DNA from: Streptomyces sp. NBC_01476
Lineage (GTDB): Bacteria > Actinomycetota > Actinomycetes > Streptomycetales > Streptomycetaceae
Direction: 5' to 3'
NCBI RefSeq assembly: GCF_036227265.1
Contig: NZ_CP109446.1
Span: 7,023,001 to 7,087,000, forward strand
Length of the DNA: 64,000 nucleotides
Under the pieces are notes generated by a model. The model had not been told where the DNA came from, searched no databases, and was given only the letters and a program-made list of their open reading frames with translations. The translations under genes were made by a program, and so were the position numbers. This document shows positions 45,729 to 54,156 of this stretch, piece after piece; within the stretch, counting starts at the first letter, position 1; each line of letters opens with the position of its first letter.

Positions 45729-47588
45729 GTGAGCGAGACCGCAACGCTGCGCACCATTCGCACGGACATCCCAGCCCGCCTCGACCGGCTGCCATGGTCG
45801 CGCTTCCACTGGCGGATCGTCATCGGCCTGGGCACCGTCTGGATTCTCGACGGCCTTGAGGTGACCATCGTCGGATCGGTGGCCTCCCGGATGACCCAAG
45901 AGGGCAGTGGGATCCATATGTCCTCCGCCGACATCGGTACCGCGGCCGGTATCTACGTTGCCGGTGCGTGCGTGGGTGCTTTGTTCTTCGGGCAGCTCAC
46001 CGACCGGTTCGGCCGCAAGAAACTGTTCATCGTCACACTGGGGCTCTACATCGTGGCCACGCTCGCCACCGCCGTCGCTTTCGCACCCTGGTATTTCTTC
46101 CTGGTCCGGTTCTTCACCGGCGCCGGTATCGGCGGCGAATACGCGGCGATCAACTCGGCCATCGACGAACTCATCCCCGCGCGGAACCGGGGTCAGATCG
46201 ACCTGACGATCAACGGCAGCTACTGGGTGGGAGCCGCGCTCGGGAGCCTGGGGTCACTCATCCTGCTCAACACCTCCTGGGTCAGTCTGCACATCGGCTG
46301 GCGGATCGCTTTCGGGATCGGCGGGATCCTGGGAGTGGGCATCATGATCGTGCGCCGCCATGTCCCCGAGAGCCCCCGATGGCTCTTCATCCACGGCCGG
46401 GAACAGGAAGCCGAGCGGATCGTGGACCGGATCGAGAACGAGGTGCGGGCCGAGACGCAGCAGGAGCTGCCGCCGCCGCAGCAGACCATCACGGTGCGGC
46501 AGCGGCGCGTGATCCCGTTCCGGGAGATCGCCCGGGGAGCCGCCCAGCGCTACCCCCGGCGGGCGCTGCTTGGCCTGGCCCTCTTCGTGGGCCAGGCCTT
46601 CCTGTACAACGCGGTGACCTTCAATCTCGGCACCATCCTCAGCGGCTTCTTCGGCGTGGACTCGGGCCAGGTGCCCTATTTCATGGTGATCTTCGCGGTC
46701 AGCAACTTCCTCGGACCGCTGCTGCTCGGCCGGCTCTTCGACACGGTCGGGCGGAAGCCCATGATCATGGCGACCTACTTCGGGTCGGCGATCGTCACCG
46801 CCGTCCTCGCGGCGCTGCTGATGAACAACAACCTGACCGACTGGTCCTTCTTCGCCCTCGTCCTGGTGACCTTCTTCATCGCCTCGGCGGGAGCCAGCTC
46901 CGCGTACCTGACGGTCAGCGAGGTCTTCCCGATGGAGAGCCGGGCGCTGTGCATCGCTCTGTTCTTCGCGGTGGGGACGGCCGTCGGCGGTATCACAGGT
47001 CCGCTGCTCTTCGGCCAGTTCATCGACAGCGGAAGCAGGAACCTCGTCGCCGTCGGCTTCCTGATCGGCGCGGGCGCCATGCTGCTGGGCGGTCTGGCGG
47101 AGATGTTCTTCGGCGTGCGCGCGGAGCAGCAGTCGCTGGAGAACATCGCCCGCCCGCTCACCGCCGAAGAGGCCGAGGCCGAGTCCGAAGGACGCGCACC
47201 CGCCCCGCAGCCGGATCTCAGCGCGCGCGGCACCCGGATCGCGGAACGCAAGGTCCGGCAGAGCCGACGGGAACGCGCCGGTGGCCGCCGCTACGCCCCC
47301 GGTGTCGGCAGTTCCTTCTACTCCCCGGGGCTGGTCGGCACCGGAGGGCAGAACAGCCGTACGGCCGCGATGGCGGACGAGGCCGAGGACCGGGAGATCG
47401 AAGAGCTGTCGGACGCGCTCCGCGCGAACGGGACGATGGGCCGAGCCGCACTCGAAAAGCTGGTGAAAGGCAAGAGCTGGGGCCCCGGCCGTTTCCGCAG
47501 AGCCCTCGGCGAAGCGGTCTTCGAGTCCCGGGCGCAGCGGACCTCCGCCGATGCGTACTCCCCACCGGAGCGCGGGAGCGATTCCTGA
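45729..47588 (+). CDS. MFS transporter with long C-terminal cytoplasmic extension
   Basis: 619 residues from the GTG at 45,729, which has a GAGG ribosome site; an ATG at 45,693 with no clear site would add 12 residues. The core has about 12 hydrophobic segments. The loop between segments 2 and 3 carries FFGQLTDRFGRKKLF, the G-x-x-x-D-R-x-G-R-K signature, and the mirror motif GRLFDTVGRKPMI stands in the second half. This is the pattern of metabolite/proton symporters of the sugar-porter-like branch. After the last segment come about 155 residues, highly charged, with an AEAESEG linker, RRYAPGVGSSFYSPG and a helical end (ALRANGTMGRAALEKLV). Substrate unknown. Confidence 0.8.
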   Translation: MSETATLRTIRTDIPARLDRLPWSRFHWRIVIGLGTVWILDGLEVTIVGSVASRMTQEGSGIHMSSADIGTAAGIYVAGACVGALFFGQLTDRFGRKKLFIVTLGLYIVATLATAVAFAPWYFFLVRFFTGAGIGGEYAAINSAIDELIPARNRGQIDLTINGSYWVGAALGSLGSLILLNTSWVSLHIGWRIAFGIGGILGVGIMIVRRHVPESPRWLFIHGREQEAERIVDRIENEVRAETQQELPPPQQTITVRQRRVIPFREIARGAAQRYPRRALLGLALFVGQAFLYNAVTFNLGTILSGFFGVDSGQVPYFMVIFAVSNFLGPLLLGRLFDTVGRKPMIMATYFGSAIVTAVLAALLMNNNLTDWSFFALVLVTFFIASAGASSAYLTVSEVFPMESRALCIALFFAVGTAVGGITGPLLFGQFIDSGSRNLVAVGFLIGAGAMLLGGLAEMFFGVRAEQQSLENIARPLTAEEAEAESEGRAPAPQPDLSARGTRIAERKVRQSRRERAGGRRYAPGVGSSFYSPGLVGTGGQNSRTAAMADEAEDREIEELSDALRANGTMGRAALEKLVKGKSWGPGRFRRALGEAVFESRAQRTSADAYSPPERGSDS

Positions 47589-47683
47589 TCGCATCGTCAA
47601 GCGGCCTGTGGAACGGGCGGCGACATTCCCCCGGACCGGGACTACAGGCCCGGCTCACCCCAAGACAGGGAAAGGAACTCACG

Positions 47684-48118
47684 ATGGTTGACACAGGTTT
47701 CTCCTCGTTCGACGTGATGGTGGACAAGGCGAATCACGTCCTCAAGGAGATCGAGCACGCCTACGGGTGGCCCAAGGATCGCCGGAAGCAGTCTTACGCC
47801 GCCCTGCGAGCGGTGCTGCACCCGTTTCGGGACCGCTTGACGGTCGAGGAGAACGCCCAATTCGGCGCCCAGCTTCCGACGCTGCTGCGGGGCATCTACT
47901 ACGACGGGTGGAAGCCCTCCGAAACACCGCTGAAGTTGAGCAGGGACGAATTCTTCGCCCGCGTCCGGGAGAACTTCCCCTATGCGATCGAAGGCGACAC
48001 CGAGCAACTGGCACGCACGGTCCTCAAGGCACTGCAGCAGTACGTCAGCAGCGGAGAGTGGGATGACCTGAAGGCCGTTTTCCCCGGTTCACTGGCCGCC
48101 ATCTTTCCGCAGCCCTGA
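47684..48118 (+). CDS. DUF2267 family protein
   Basis: 144 residues; the ATG at 47,684 has an AAAGGA ribosome site. It matches the family of small helical stress-associated proteins: KANHVLKEIEHAYGWPKDRR, then YAALRAVLHPFRDRLT, then QLPTLLRGIYYDGWKPSE, and a second half-repeat with EFFARVRENFP and ARTVLKALQQYVSSGEWDDL. In actinobacteria such genes often stand near usp, hsp20 and dnaK loci, as here. The biochemical role is not known. It is downstream of the MFS gene on the same strand and convergent with the PucR-type regulator. Confidence 0.85.
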   Translation: MVDTGFSSFDVMVDKANHVLKEIEHAYGWPKDRRKQSYAALRAVLHPFRDRLTVEENAQFGAQLPTLLRGIYYDGWKPSETPLKLSRDEFFARVRENFPYAIEGDTEQLARTVLKALQQYVSSGEWDDLKAVFPGSLAAIFPQP

Positions 48119-48171
48119 CGGCCCGCGGCGAACGGGACAGCCAGGCGTTCCGGCCCTGGATCGGCCGCGAC

Positions 48172-50040
48172 TCAGCGGGGTGGGTCGAGCACGTTGCGGA
48201 TGCGGGTGGCGATGTGCAGGTTGAGGCGGGTCTCGACGTCGCTGAGGTCATGGCCGGTGATCTCGCGGATGCGCTGGAGGCGGTAGCGGACGGTGCTGCG
48301 GTGGATGAGCAGCGTCTCGGAGGTTGTGTCGTAGCTGCCGCCGCTCTCCAGGTAGCGCGAGAGGGTCATCACCAGCTCGGTGTGGTGGCGGGCGTCGTAG
48401 TCCAGCAGTCGGCCCAGCCACTCACGGACGAAGCGGTCGGCCTCCCGTTCGCCGTCGCCGGTGCCCATCATGCGGTACAGGCCCAGCTCCTCGAAGCTGG
48501 TGCTGCCGTACTGGTCCTGGGAGTGGCGGCGGACGGTGAGGGCACGGACGGCCTCGTCGTAGGAGTGCGGCAGATCGGTGAGGTCGTCGCAGTGGCCGCC
48601 GACCCCGATCGCGCCGGCCCGGGTGCCGAGTTCGTCCGAGACGGCCCGGTACAGCTCGTCTCCCGGATCACGCCGGTCCTCACCGGCCACCAGGACGACC
48701 GTGGCCGCGCCGCGGGAGCCGACGAGCACGTCCCGGCGCAGCCGCCCGGCCGCCCGTGCCACCGCGTCGCCGAGGGCTGCCCCATGGGCCGTCCCGGGCC
48801 ATTCCATGACGGCGACCCTGTGCTGCCGGTGCAGGTCGTGGCCGAGGACCGCTGCCTGGGTGAAGACGTCATCGGCGACCTCACCGGAGATGAGCCGGTC
48901 GACCAGCTCGCGGCGCAGTTGCGGCTCCAGCTCGGCCAGTCTGCGCTCGTGGGAGAGCAGGGGGGCCAGCACCAGTGCGGCCTGTTCGAGCGCCGAGGTG
49001 TCCGTGTCCGCCGCCCGGCGGTCCGGATCGAACAGCGCCACGGCGCCGAGCGGATCGCCGGCCATCTCGATGGGGACGACCAGCCGGTCCCGGTCCCGGA
49101 CGGCGCCGGGGCGGCACCGCGCGCGGTGCATCAGGGTGTCCCGGCGCCGGCTTTCCGGTCCCGGGCGCGGTCCACTGCCGGGTCCTGTCCGGGGTTCGTC
49201 CCGGCGGGGACCGGCCCAGGCCCGCGTGTTGCCGAAGCGGTCCTCGGTGAGGGCCGCGAGTCCCGTGTGGTCGTGCAGGGCCTGCAGGATTCCCTGCTCG
49301 CCCCGGCCGGAGGCGGCGGCACGGGAGAGCGCGTCCTGGGCGGCGAGCCGCGAGGCCAGGGCGGAGACGGTCGCGCCGGGTCCTGCGGTGGGTGAGGCGC
49401 CCCCGGTCCCCCGTAGGTTCCCCGTCCCTGGCAGGTCCCCGGTCCCCGGCGTGCTCGCCGGCTCGACGCGGGCCGGCGAGCCCCGATGCCCGGTGAGGCG
49501 CGCGAGGGCGTTCCCGGTCTGCTGTGCGAGCAGATCGGTCAGGGCGGTCTCCTCGGCCGAGGGCGTGGTCAGGGACCGGACGACGAGATAGCCGAGGCAC
49601 TGGTCCCGGTAGCGCAGCGCGATGGCTCGTGCCCACGGCGTGCCCGGCTCGTGCAGGTGCCGGCTGCGGCCGTCCAGGGCGTCGATCCGCCGGTCGAGCC
49701 GGTCGGCGGCCACCGCGTCGGCGACGGCCGCTTCAGCCGGGGCCTCGCCGGTGGGGTCCGCCGCCGGTTTCCCGGCCGCCGCGCTCCTCGGCCGGGCGCC
49801 GGCGGAGGCGGCCACCCGGCGCGGTGGGCAGCGCCGCGCCAGACCGTCGTGCACGGTGTAGGCCGCTTCTGCGGTGAAAGGGCCGGTGGCGGCGATCGCC
49901 GCCATGCCTCCCCACAGCACCTCGCGCTCGTCCTCGCCGTCGAGCATGACCGTCACCAGCCGTAGCAGTGCGTGCCGTGCGGCCCCCGGCTGCGGGATGG
50001 GGTGGCGGGGCCCGGCGGTCGGAAAGGGAACAGCGTCCAT
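48172..50040 (-). CDS. PucR/CdaR-type transcriptional regulator
   Basis: 622 residues. The N-terminal two thirds (1-330) look like a GAF-type sensor with Pro/Gly/Ala-rich linkers. The middle (about 390-530) has the degenerate GGDEF-like domain seen in this family (VAVMEWPG, VVLVAGEDRRDPGDELYRA). The last 60 residues are the DNA-binding part: HTELVMTLSRYLESGGSYD, the SETLLIHRSTVRYRLQRI helix-turn-helix, and DVETRLNLHIATRIRN. Such regulators respond to small metabolites and usually act as activators of nearby catabolic or stress genes. It is divergent from dnaK with 249 bases between the starts, so it may control the chaperone operon; this is inference. Confidence 0.85.
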   Translation of the reverse strand: MDAVPFPTAGPRHPIPQPGAARHALLRLVTVMLDGEDEREVLWGGMAAIAATGPFTAEAAYTVHDGLARRCPPRRVAASAGARPRSAAAGKPAADPTGEAPAEAAVADAVAADRLDRRIDALDGRSRHLHEPGTPWARAIALRYRDQCLGYLVVRSLTTPSAEETALTDLLAQQTGNALARLTGHRGSPARVEPASTPGTGDLPGTGNLRGTGGASPTAGPGATVSALASRLAAQDALSRAAASGRGEQGILQALHDHTGLAALTEDRFGNTRAWAGPRRDEPRTGPGSGPRPGPESRRRDTLMHRARCRPGAVRDRDRLVVPIEMAGDPLGAVALFDPDRRAADTDTSALEQAALVLAPLLSHERRLAELEPQLRRELVDRLISGEVADDVFTQAAVLGHDLHRQHRVAVMEWPGTAHGAALGDAVARAAGRLRRDVLVGSRGAATVVLVAGEDRRDPGDELYRAVSDELGTRAGAIGVGGHCDDLTDLPHSYDEAVRALTVRRHSQDQYGSTSFEELGLYRMMGTGDGEREADRFVREWLGRLLDYDARHHTELVMTLSRYLESGGSYDTTSETLLIHRSTVRYRLQRIREITGHDLSDVETRLNLHIATRIRNVLDPPR

Positions 50041-50289
50041 CGCAGGTCCATTCGCGGCTCGACAGCGGCTTCCCCCTTTTTCACGCTACGCCGCTCGGCA
50101 CGGGGTCTCACCTGCGAGCCGTGCCGCGTCCCCGTCCTCGCGGGCCGGAACGGCGTCGCGGATTGGTCCTGCCGGGGCGAAGAAGCGCCCGGCTCCCCGC
50201 GCCAGGCTCGTACACGGGTGTGGTGCGCGCCGGTTCGGTATGCCCGGCAGCCCGCAGACCGGTTCCGCGTCGCGACGGAGGAGATTCAC

Positions 50290-52200
50290 ATGGCGAAGGC
50301 AGTAGGCATCGACCTCGGTACCACCAACTCGGTCATCGCGGTCTGGGAAGGTGGTGAGCCCTCCGTGGTCCCGAACAGCGAGGGCGCCAGGACCACCCCG
50401 TCGGTGGTCGCTTTTTCCGATGACGGCGAGCGGCTGGTCGGGCAGCTCGCGCGCCGGCAGTCGATCCTCAACCCCAAAGGCACCATCACCTCCGCCAAGC
50501 GGTTCATCGGACGTCGCTACGACGAGATCTCCGACGAGGCCAAGGCGGTCTCGTTCGACGTGGTCGAGGGACCCGGCGGGGTGGCCCGCTTCGAGGTGAA
50601 CGGCAAGCAGTACGCGCCGGAGGAGATCAGCGCGCAGGTGCTGCGCAAGCTGGCCGACGACGCCGGGAAGTCGCTCGGCGAGAAGGTGACCGAGGCGGTC
50701 ATCACCGTACCGGCGTACTTCAACGACGCTCAGCGCCAGGCCACCAAGGACGCCGGGAAGATCGCCGGCCTGGAAGTCCTGCGGATCATCAACGAGCCGA
50801 CCGCCGCGGCGCTGGCCTACGGGCTGGACAAGAAGGGCCACGAGACGGTCATGGTCTTCGACCTCGGCGGCGGCACCTTCGACGTCAGCCTGCTGGACGT
50901 CGGCGACGGCGTGGTGGAGGTGCGCGCCACGGCGGGCGACTCCCACCTGGGCGGCGACGACTTCGACCGCCGGCTGGTGGACCACTTGGCGGACGGTTTC
51001 CAGAAGGCCGAGGGCATCGACCTGCGCAAGGACCCGCAGGCGTTGCAGCGCCTGTTCGAGGCGGCCGAGAAGGCGAAGACCGAGCTGAGTTCGGTCAGCC
51101 AGACCCAGGTGAGCCTGCCGTTCATCACGGCGGACGCCTCCGGGCCGAAGCATCTCACCGAGACGGTCCGCCGCTCCACCTTCGAGCAGATCACCTCGGA
51201 CCTGGTGGAGCGCTGTCTCGAACCGGTCAGGACGGCGATGAGCGACGCCAAGGTCACCGACAACGACATCGACGAGGTCATCCTCGTCGGTGGCTCGACC
51301 CGCATCCCGGCCGTGCAGAACCTGGTCCGCCGGATGACCGGCGGCAAGGACCCGAACATGAGCGTCAACCCGGACGAGGTGGTGGCGCTGGGCGCCGCGA
51401 TCCAGGCCGGCGTGCTCAAGGGCGAGGTCAAGGACGTCCTGCTGCTGGACGTCACCCCGCTGTCGCTGGGCGTCGAGACGGCCGGCGGCGTGATGACCAA
51501 GATCATCGAGCGGAACACCACCATCCCCGCCCGCCGGTCCGAGACCTTCTCCACAGCCGAGGACAACCAGCCGGCCGTGGACATCGTCGTGCTCCAGGGC
51601 GAACGCGAACTGGCAGCCGACAACAGGGTGCTGGGCCGCTTCCGGCTGGAGAACCTGCGGCCGGCCCGGCGCGGGGAGACCCAGATCGACGTCACTTTCG
51701 ACATCGACGCCAACGGCATCCTCAAGGTCAGCGCCAAGGACCGCGACACCGGCGCCGAGCAGTCGATCACCATCAGCGAGGGCTCCAACCTCGACCCGTC
51801 CGAGGTCGAGCGGATGATCAACGAGGCCGAGAGCAACCGCACCAGCGACCTGGCCCTGCGCGAGGCCATCGACGCCCGCAACGAGCTCGACGCCGCCGCT
51901 TACCAGGTGGAGCGCCGGCTGGATGACCTCGGCGACGCCGCACCGGAGCATGAGCGCGCCCGCGCCCAACTGCTCATCGACGAGGCGCGTACCGCCGTCA
52001 AGGAGGAGGCGCCGGCGGATCGTTCCCGGAGCCTGACCTCCGAACTCCAGCAGATCTACGCGGCGCTGGCCACCCACGCCGCAGGACCGGGCGGGGCCGG
52101 GGGTGAAGCCCAGCCCGGCGCGGCGCCCGGCCAGGGGCCCGAGGGCGGCTCCCCGAACGGCGGCGACGACGTCATCGACGCCGATTTCGACAAGAGCTGA
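50290..52200 (+). CDS. dnaK: Molecular chaperone DnaK (Hsp70), accessory copy
   Basis: 636 residues; the ATG at 50,290 follows a strong GGAGGAG site. KAVGIDLGTTNSVIAVWEGG, VPAYFNDAQRQATKDAG, INEPTAAALAYGLD and VFDLGGGTFDVSLLDVG form the ATPase domain (about 1-375); DVTPLSLGVETAGGVMTKII opens the substrate-binding domain. The C-terminus ends in a Gly/Pro-rich tail with DDVIDADFDKS, the usual cochaperone tail. It binds unfolded proteins in an ATP cycle run by DnaJ and GrpE. It leads a chain dnaK-grpE-dnaJ-cbpM-clpB-trx-UBP zinc finger with gaps under 10 bases or overlaps. The upstream 249 bases contain no CTTGAGT-N7-ACTCAAG (HspR) element. The main dnaK copy is probably elsewhere. Confidence 0.95.
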   Translation: MAKAVGIDLGTTNSVIAVWEGGEPSVVPNSEGARTTPSVVAFSDDGERLVGQLARRQSILNPKGTITSAKRFIGRRYDEISDEAKAVSFDVVEGPGGVARFEVNGKQYAPEEISAQVLRKLADDAGKSLGEKVTEAVITVPAYFNDAQRQATKDAGKIAGLEVLRIINEPTAAALAYGLDKKGHETVMVFDLGGGTFDVSLLDVGDGVVEVRATAGDSHLGGDDFDRRLVDHLADGFQKAEGIDLRKDPQALQRLFEAAEKAKTELSSVSQTQVSLPFITADASGPKHLTETVRRSTFEQITSDLVERCLEPVRTAMSDAKVTDNDIDEVILVGGSTRIPAVQNLVRRMTGGKDPNMSVNPDEVVALGAAIQAGVLKGEVKDVLLLDVTPLSLGVETAGGVMTKIIERNTTIPARRSETFSTAEDNQPAVDIVVLQGERELAADNRVLGRFRLENLRPARRGETQIDVTFDIDANGILKVSAKDRDTGAEQSITISEGSNLDPSEVERMINEAESNRTSDLALREAIDARNELDAAAYQVERRLDDLGDAAPEHERARAQLLIDEARTAVKEEAPADRSRSLTSELQQIYAALATHAAGPGGAGGEAQPGAAPGQGPEGGSPNGGDDVIDADFDKS

Positions 52201-52209
52201 GGCGGCGCC

Positions 52210-52788
52210 ATGTCGGATCAGGAACAGACGCGTCCCGCCGAGGACCGCTCCCCGCCCGAGCCCGAGCAGACGCCGCCCGAGCGGACACCCGCAGCGCAGA
52301 CGACCCCGCAGGCACCCGGAGCCGGGGCGCAGGACGAGGCACCCGCCCGCCGCAGCCCCGAGGTGGAGGAACTGGAGGACCGGTGGCGGCGGGCCCTCGC
52401 CGACCTGGACAATCTCCGTAAGCGCTACGCCCGTGAACTTCCCCGGGAACGGGAGGCCGAGCGGGCCAGGGTGGCCGCGGCGTTCCTCCCGGTCGTCGAC
52501 AACCTCGAACTGGCCCTCGCCCACGCGGGCGCCGACGACCCCGGTGCGATCGTCAGCGGAGTCCGGGCGGTACGCGACCAGGCCGTCGAGGTGCTGCGAA
52601 ACCTCGGCTATCCCCGCTACGAGGAGACCGGCGTCCCCTTCCACCCCGAGCGGCACGAGGTGGTGTCCGTGGTGGACGAACCTGACACACCTTCGGGCAC
52701 CGTCGTCCAGGTGCTGCGGCCCGGCTACGGCGAACCCGGTCACCAGCTGCGGCCGGCCGCGGTAGCGGTCAGCCGCAAGCAGGAGTGA
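52210..52788 (+). CDS. grpE: Nucleotide exchange factor GrpE
   Basis: 192 residues, starting nine bases after the dnaK stop. A Glu/Pro/Ala-rich, disordered N-terminus (about 1-55) is followed by the long helix with EVEELEDRWRRALADLDNLR and KRYARELPREREAERARV, then VVDNLELALAHAG and the beta-rich end with VPFHPERHEVVSVVDEPD and GTVVQVLRPGYG. It releases ADP from DnaK. The family consensus includes these segments in this order. Size is normal. Confidence 0.93.
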   Translation: MSDQEQTRPAEDRSPPEPEQTPPERTPAAQTTPQAPGAGAQDEAPARRSPEVEELEDRWRRALADLDNLRKRYARELPREREAERARVAAAFLPVVDNLELALAHAGADDPGAIVSGVRAVRDQAVEVLRNLGYPRYEETGVPFHPERHEVVSVVDEPDTPSGTVVQVLRPGYGEPGHQLRPAAVAVSRKQE

Positions 52789-52795
52789 GGCCGCC

Positions 52796-53773
52796 ATGGC
52801 AGACGACTACTACGAGGTGCTGGGCGTTCCCCGCACCGCAGACGCCGCCGAGATCCAGCAGGCGTTCCGTACCCTGGCCCGCCGCTACCACCCGGACGTC
52901 AACCGCGACCCGTCCGCCGAGGAGCGCTTCAAGCAGATCAATGAGGCATACAGCGTGCTGTCCGACCCCGACACCCGGTCCCGCTACGACCGCTTCGGCC
53001 CCGACTTCCGGCAGATTCCGGAGGACTACGACGAGCGGGTCGCGGCCGGCCAGGGCTTCGGCGGCGGAGCGGGCGCGTACCGCGGCAGTCCCTTCGGAGG
53101 CGCCCGGGGCGCCGACCGGGCAGGCGCCCGGACCTGGACGGACACCGGCTTCGACACCTCCGGGGTGGATTTCGAGGATCTCTTCGGAGGCATGTTCGGC
53201 GGCCGGGCCGGAGGCGCAGGGCGGGGCGGCCCGATCCCCGGCGCGGACCAAGAGGCCGAACTCACGCTCAGCGTGGAGGAGGCGTACCGCGGCGGCCGGC
53301 GGAAGATCACCCTCGGCGGGCCCGGCGGGGAACGCAGCTACGACGTCACCATTCCGGCCGGCGTCGTCGACGGGCAGCGCATCCGGCTCGCGGGGGAGGG
53401 CGGCCGGGGCCGCGGCCCCGGCGCCGCCGGGGACCTCTATCTGGTGGTCCGTATCGCCCCCCACCCCCGCTACCGGCTCATTGGGCGCGACATCCACGTC
53501 GATCTGCCGGTCACCGCCTGGGAGGCCGCGCTGGGGGCGACCGTGCCGCTCTCCGGTCCGGGCGGGACGGTCAAGGTGCATGTGCCGCCCGGCACCTCCA
53601 CCGGCCGCCGGCTGCGGCTGCGCGGCGAGGGGATGCCACACCCCAAAGGTTCCCCCGGTCACCTCTACGCCGAAATCCAGGTGATGGTGCCACCCTCGCC
53701 CAGCCCGCGCGAGCGTGAGCTGTTCGAGGAACTGGCCGCCGTCTCCTCCTTCGACCCGAGGAAGCAGACATGA
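52796..53773 (+). CDS. DnaJ-type cochaperone without zinc finger (CbpA-like)
   Basis: 325 residues, starting seven bases after grpE. The J-domain is residues 4-70: YYEVLGVPRTADAAEIQQAF, the HPD motif in RRYHPDVNRD, and RFKQINEAYSVLSDP. A Gly/Arg/Phe-rich stretch (about 85-150) follows, with FEDLFGGMFGG. The C-terminal beta-sandwiches (from EAELTLSVEEAYRGG) come directly after it; the four CxxCxGxG zinc repeats of classic DnaJ are absent, so this is a class II (CbpA-type) cochaperone. It activates the DnaK ATPase. The stop overlaps the start of the cbpM gene by four bases (ATGA). Confidence 0.93.
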   Translation: MADDYYEVLGVPRTADAAEIQQAFRTLARRYHPDVNRDPSAEERFKQINEAYSVLSDPDTRSRYDRFGPDFRQIPEDYDERVAAGQGFGGGAGAYRGSPFGGARGADRAGARTWTDTGFDTSGVDFEDLFGGMFGGRAGGAGRGGPIPGADQEAELTLSVEEAYRGGRRKITLGGPGGERSYDVTIPAGVVDGQRIRLAGEGGRGRGPGAAGDLYLVVRIAPHPRYRLIGRDIHVDLPVTAWEAALGATVPLSGPGGTVKVHVPPGTSTGRRLRLRGEGMPHPKGSPGHLYAEIQVMVPPSPSPRERELFEELAAVSSFDPRKQT

Positions 53774-54156
53774 GAGCCCAACACCGTTCTCCCGCCCAAG
53801 GCGCCGGACAGCCCACGAGGGCTGCCTATCCGCTGGTGCGCGTCCACCGGACCGGTCCCAGCCCCTATCAGCTCCCCATGGCCAAAGTGGCCAGCCGGAG
53901 CGGACTGCCGCCCGAACTCGTCAGCCGCTTCGTGGCCCTCGGGCTGGTGGACGCCGAGCGTGACGCCCGGGGCCGGCTGTGGTTCCGGCCGAGCGCGCCG
54001 TCGGCCATCGCCCGGGTGCAGCGGCTGCGGGACGGACTGTGCCTCAACTACGCGGCCATCGGCGTCGTCCTGGACCTGCTCGACCGTATCGAACGCCTGG
54101 AAACCGTACTGCGGCACAGCGAACGAGCCGCCAAGGAGCCCACACCATGGACATGA
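53770..54156 (+). CDS. Chaperone modulator CbpM / MerR-like protein
   Basis: 128 residues; the ATG overlaps the dnaJ stop by four bases. An N-terminal tail of about 35 residues is followed by the MerR-type helix pair MAKVASRSGLPPELVSRFVA and LGLVDAERDARGRLWFRP. The partner region is PSAIARVQRLRDGLCLN with the closing YAAIGVVLDLLDRIERLE helix. The position directly after a CbpA-type cochaperone points to CbpM, which binds the J-domain and limits DnaJ action; the protein may also bind DNA like HspR. It ends ten bases inside the clpB start. Confidence 0.8.
   Translation: MRAQHRSPAQGAGQPTRAAYPLVRVHRTGPSPYQLPMAKVASRSGLPPELVSRFVALGLVDAERDARGRLWFRPSAPSAIARVQRLRDGLCLNYAAIGVVLDLLDRIERLETVLRHSERAAKEPTPWT

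Noticed and set aside
45968..47683. Long plus-strand frame over the MFS gene
   Set aside because: It is a shifted reading of the MFS gene, rich in Arg, Pro and His. Only the part from 47,684 (DUF2267) is real.
48214..49395. 393-codon plus-strand frame opposite the PucR-type gene
   Set aside because: No ribosome site or family; the minus-strand gene has a clear helix-turn-helix and covers it fully.
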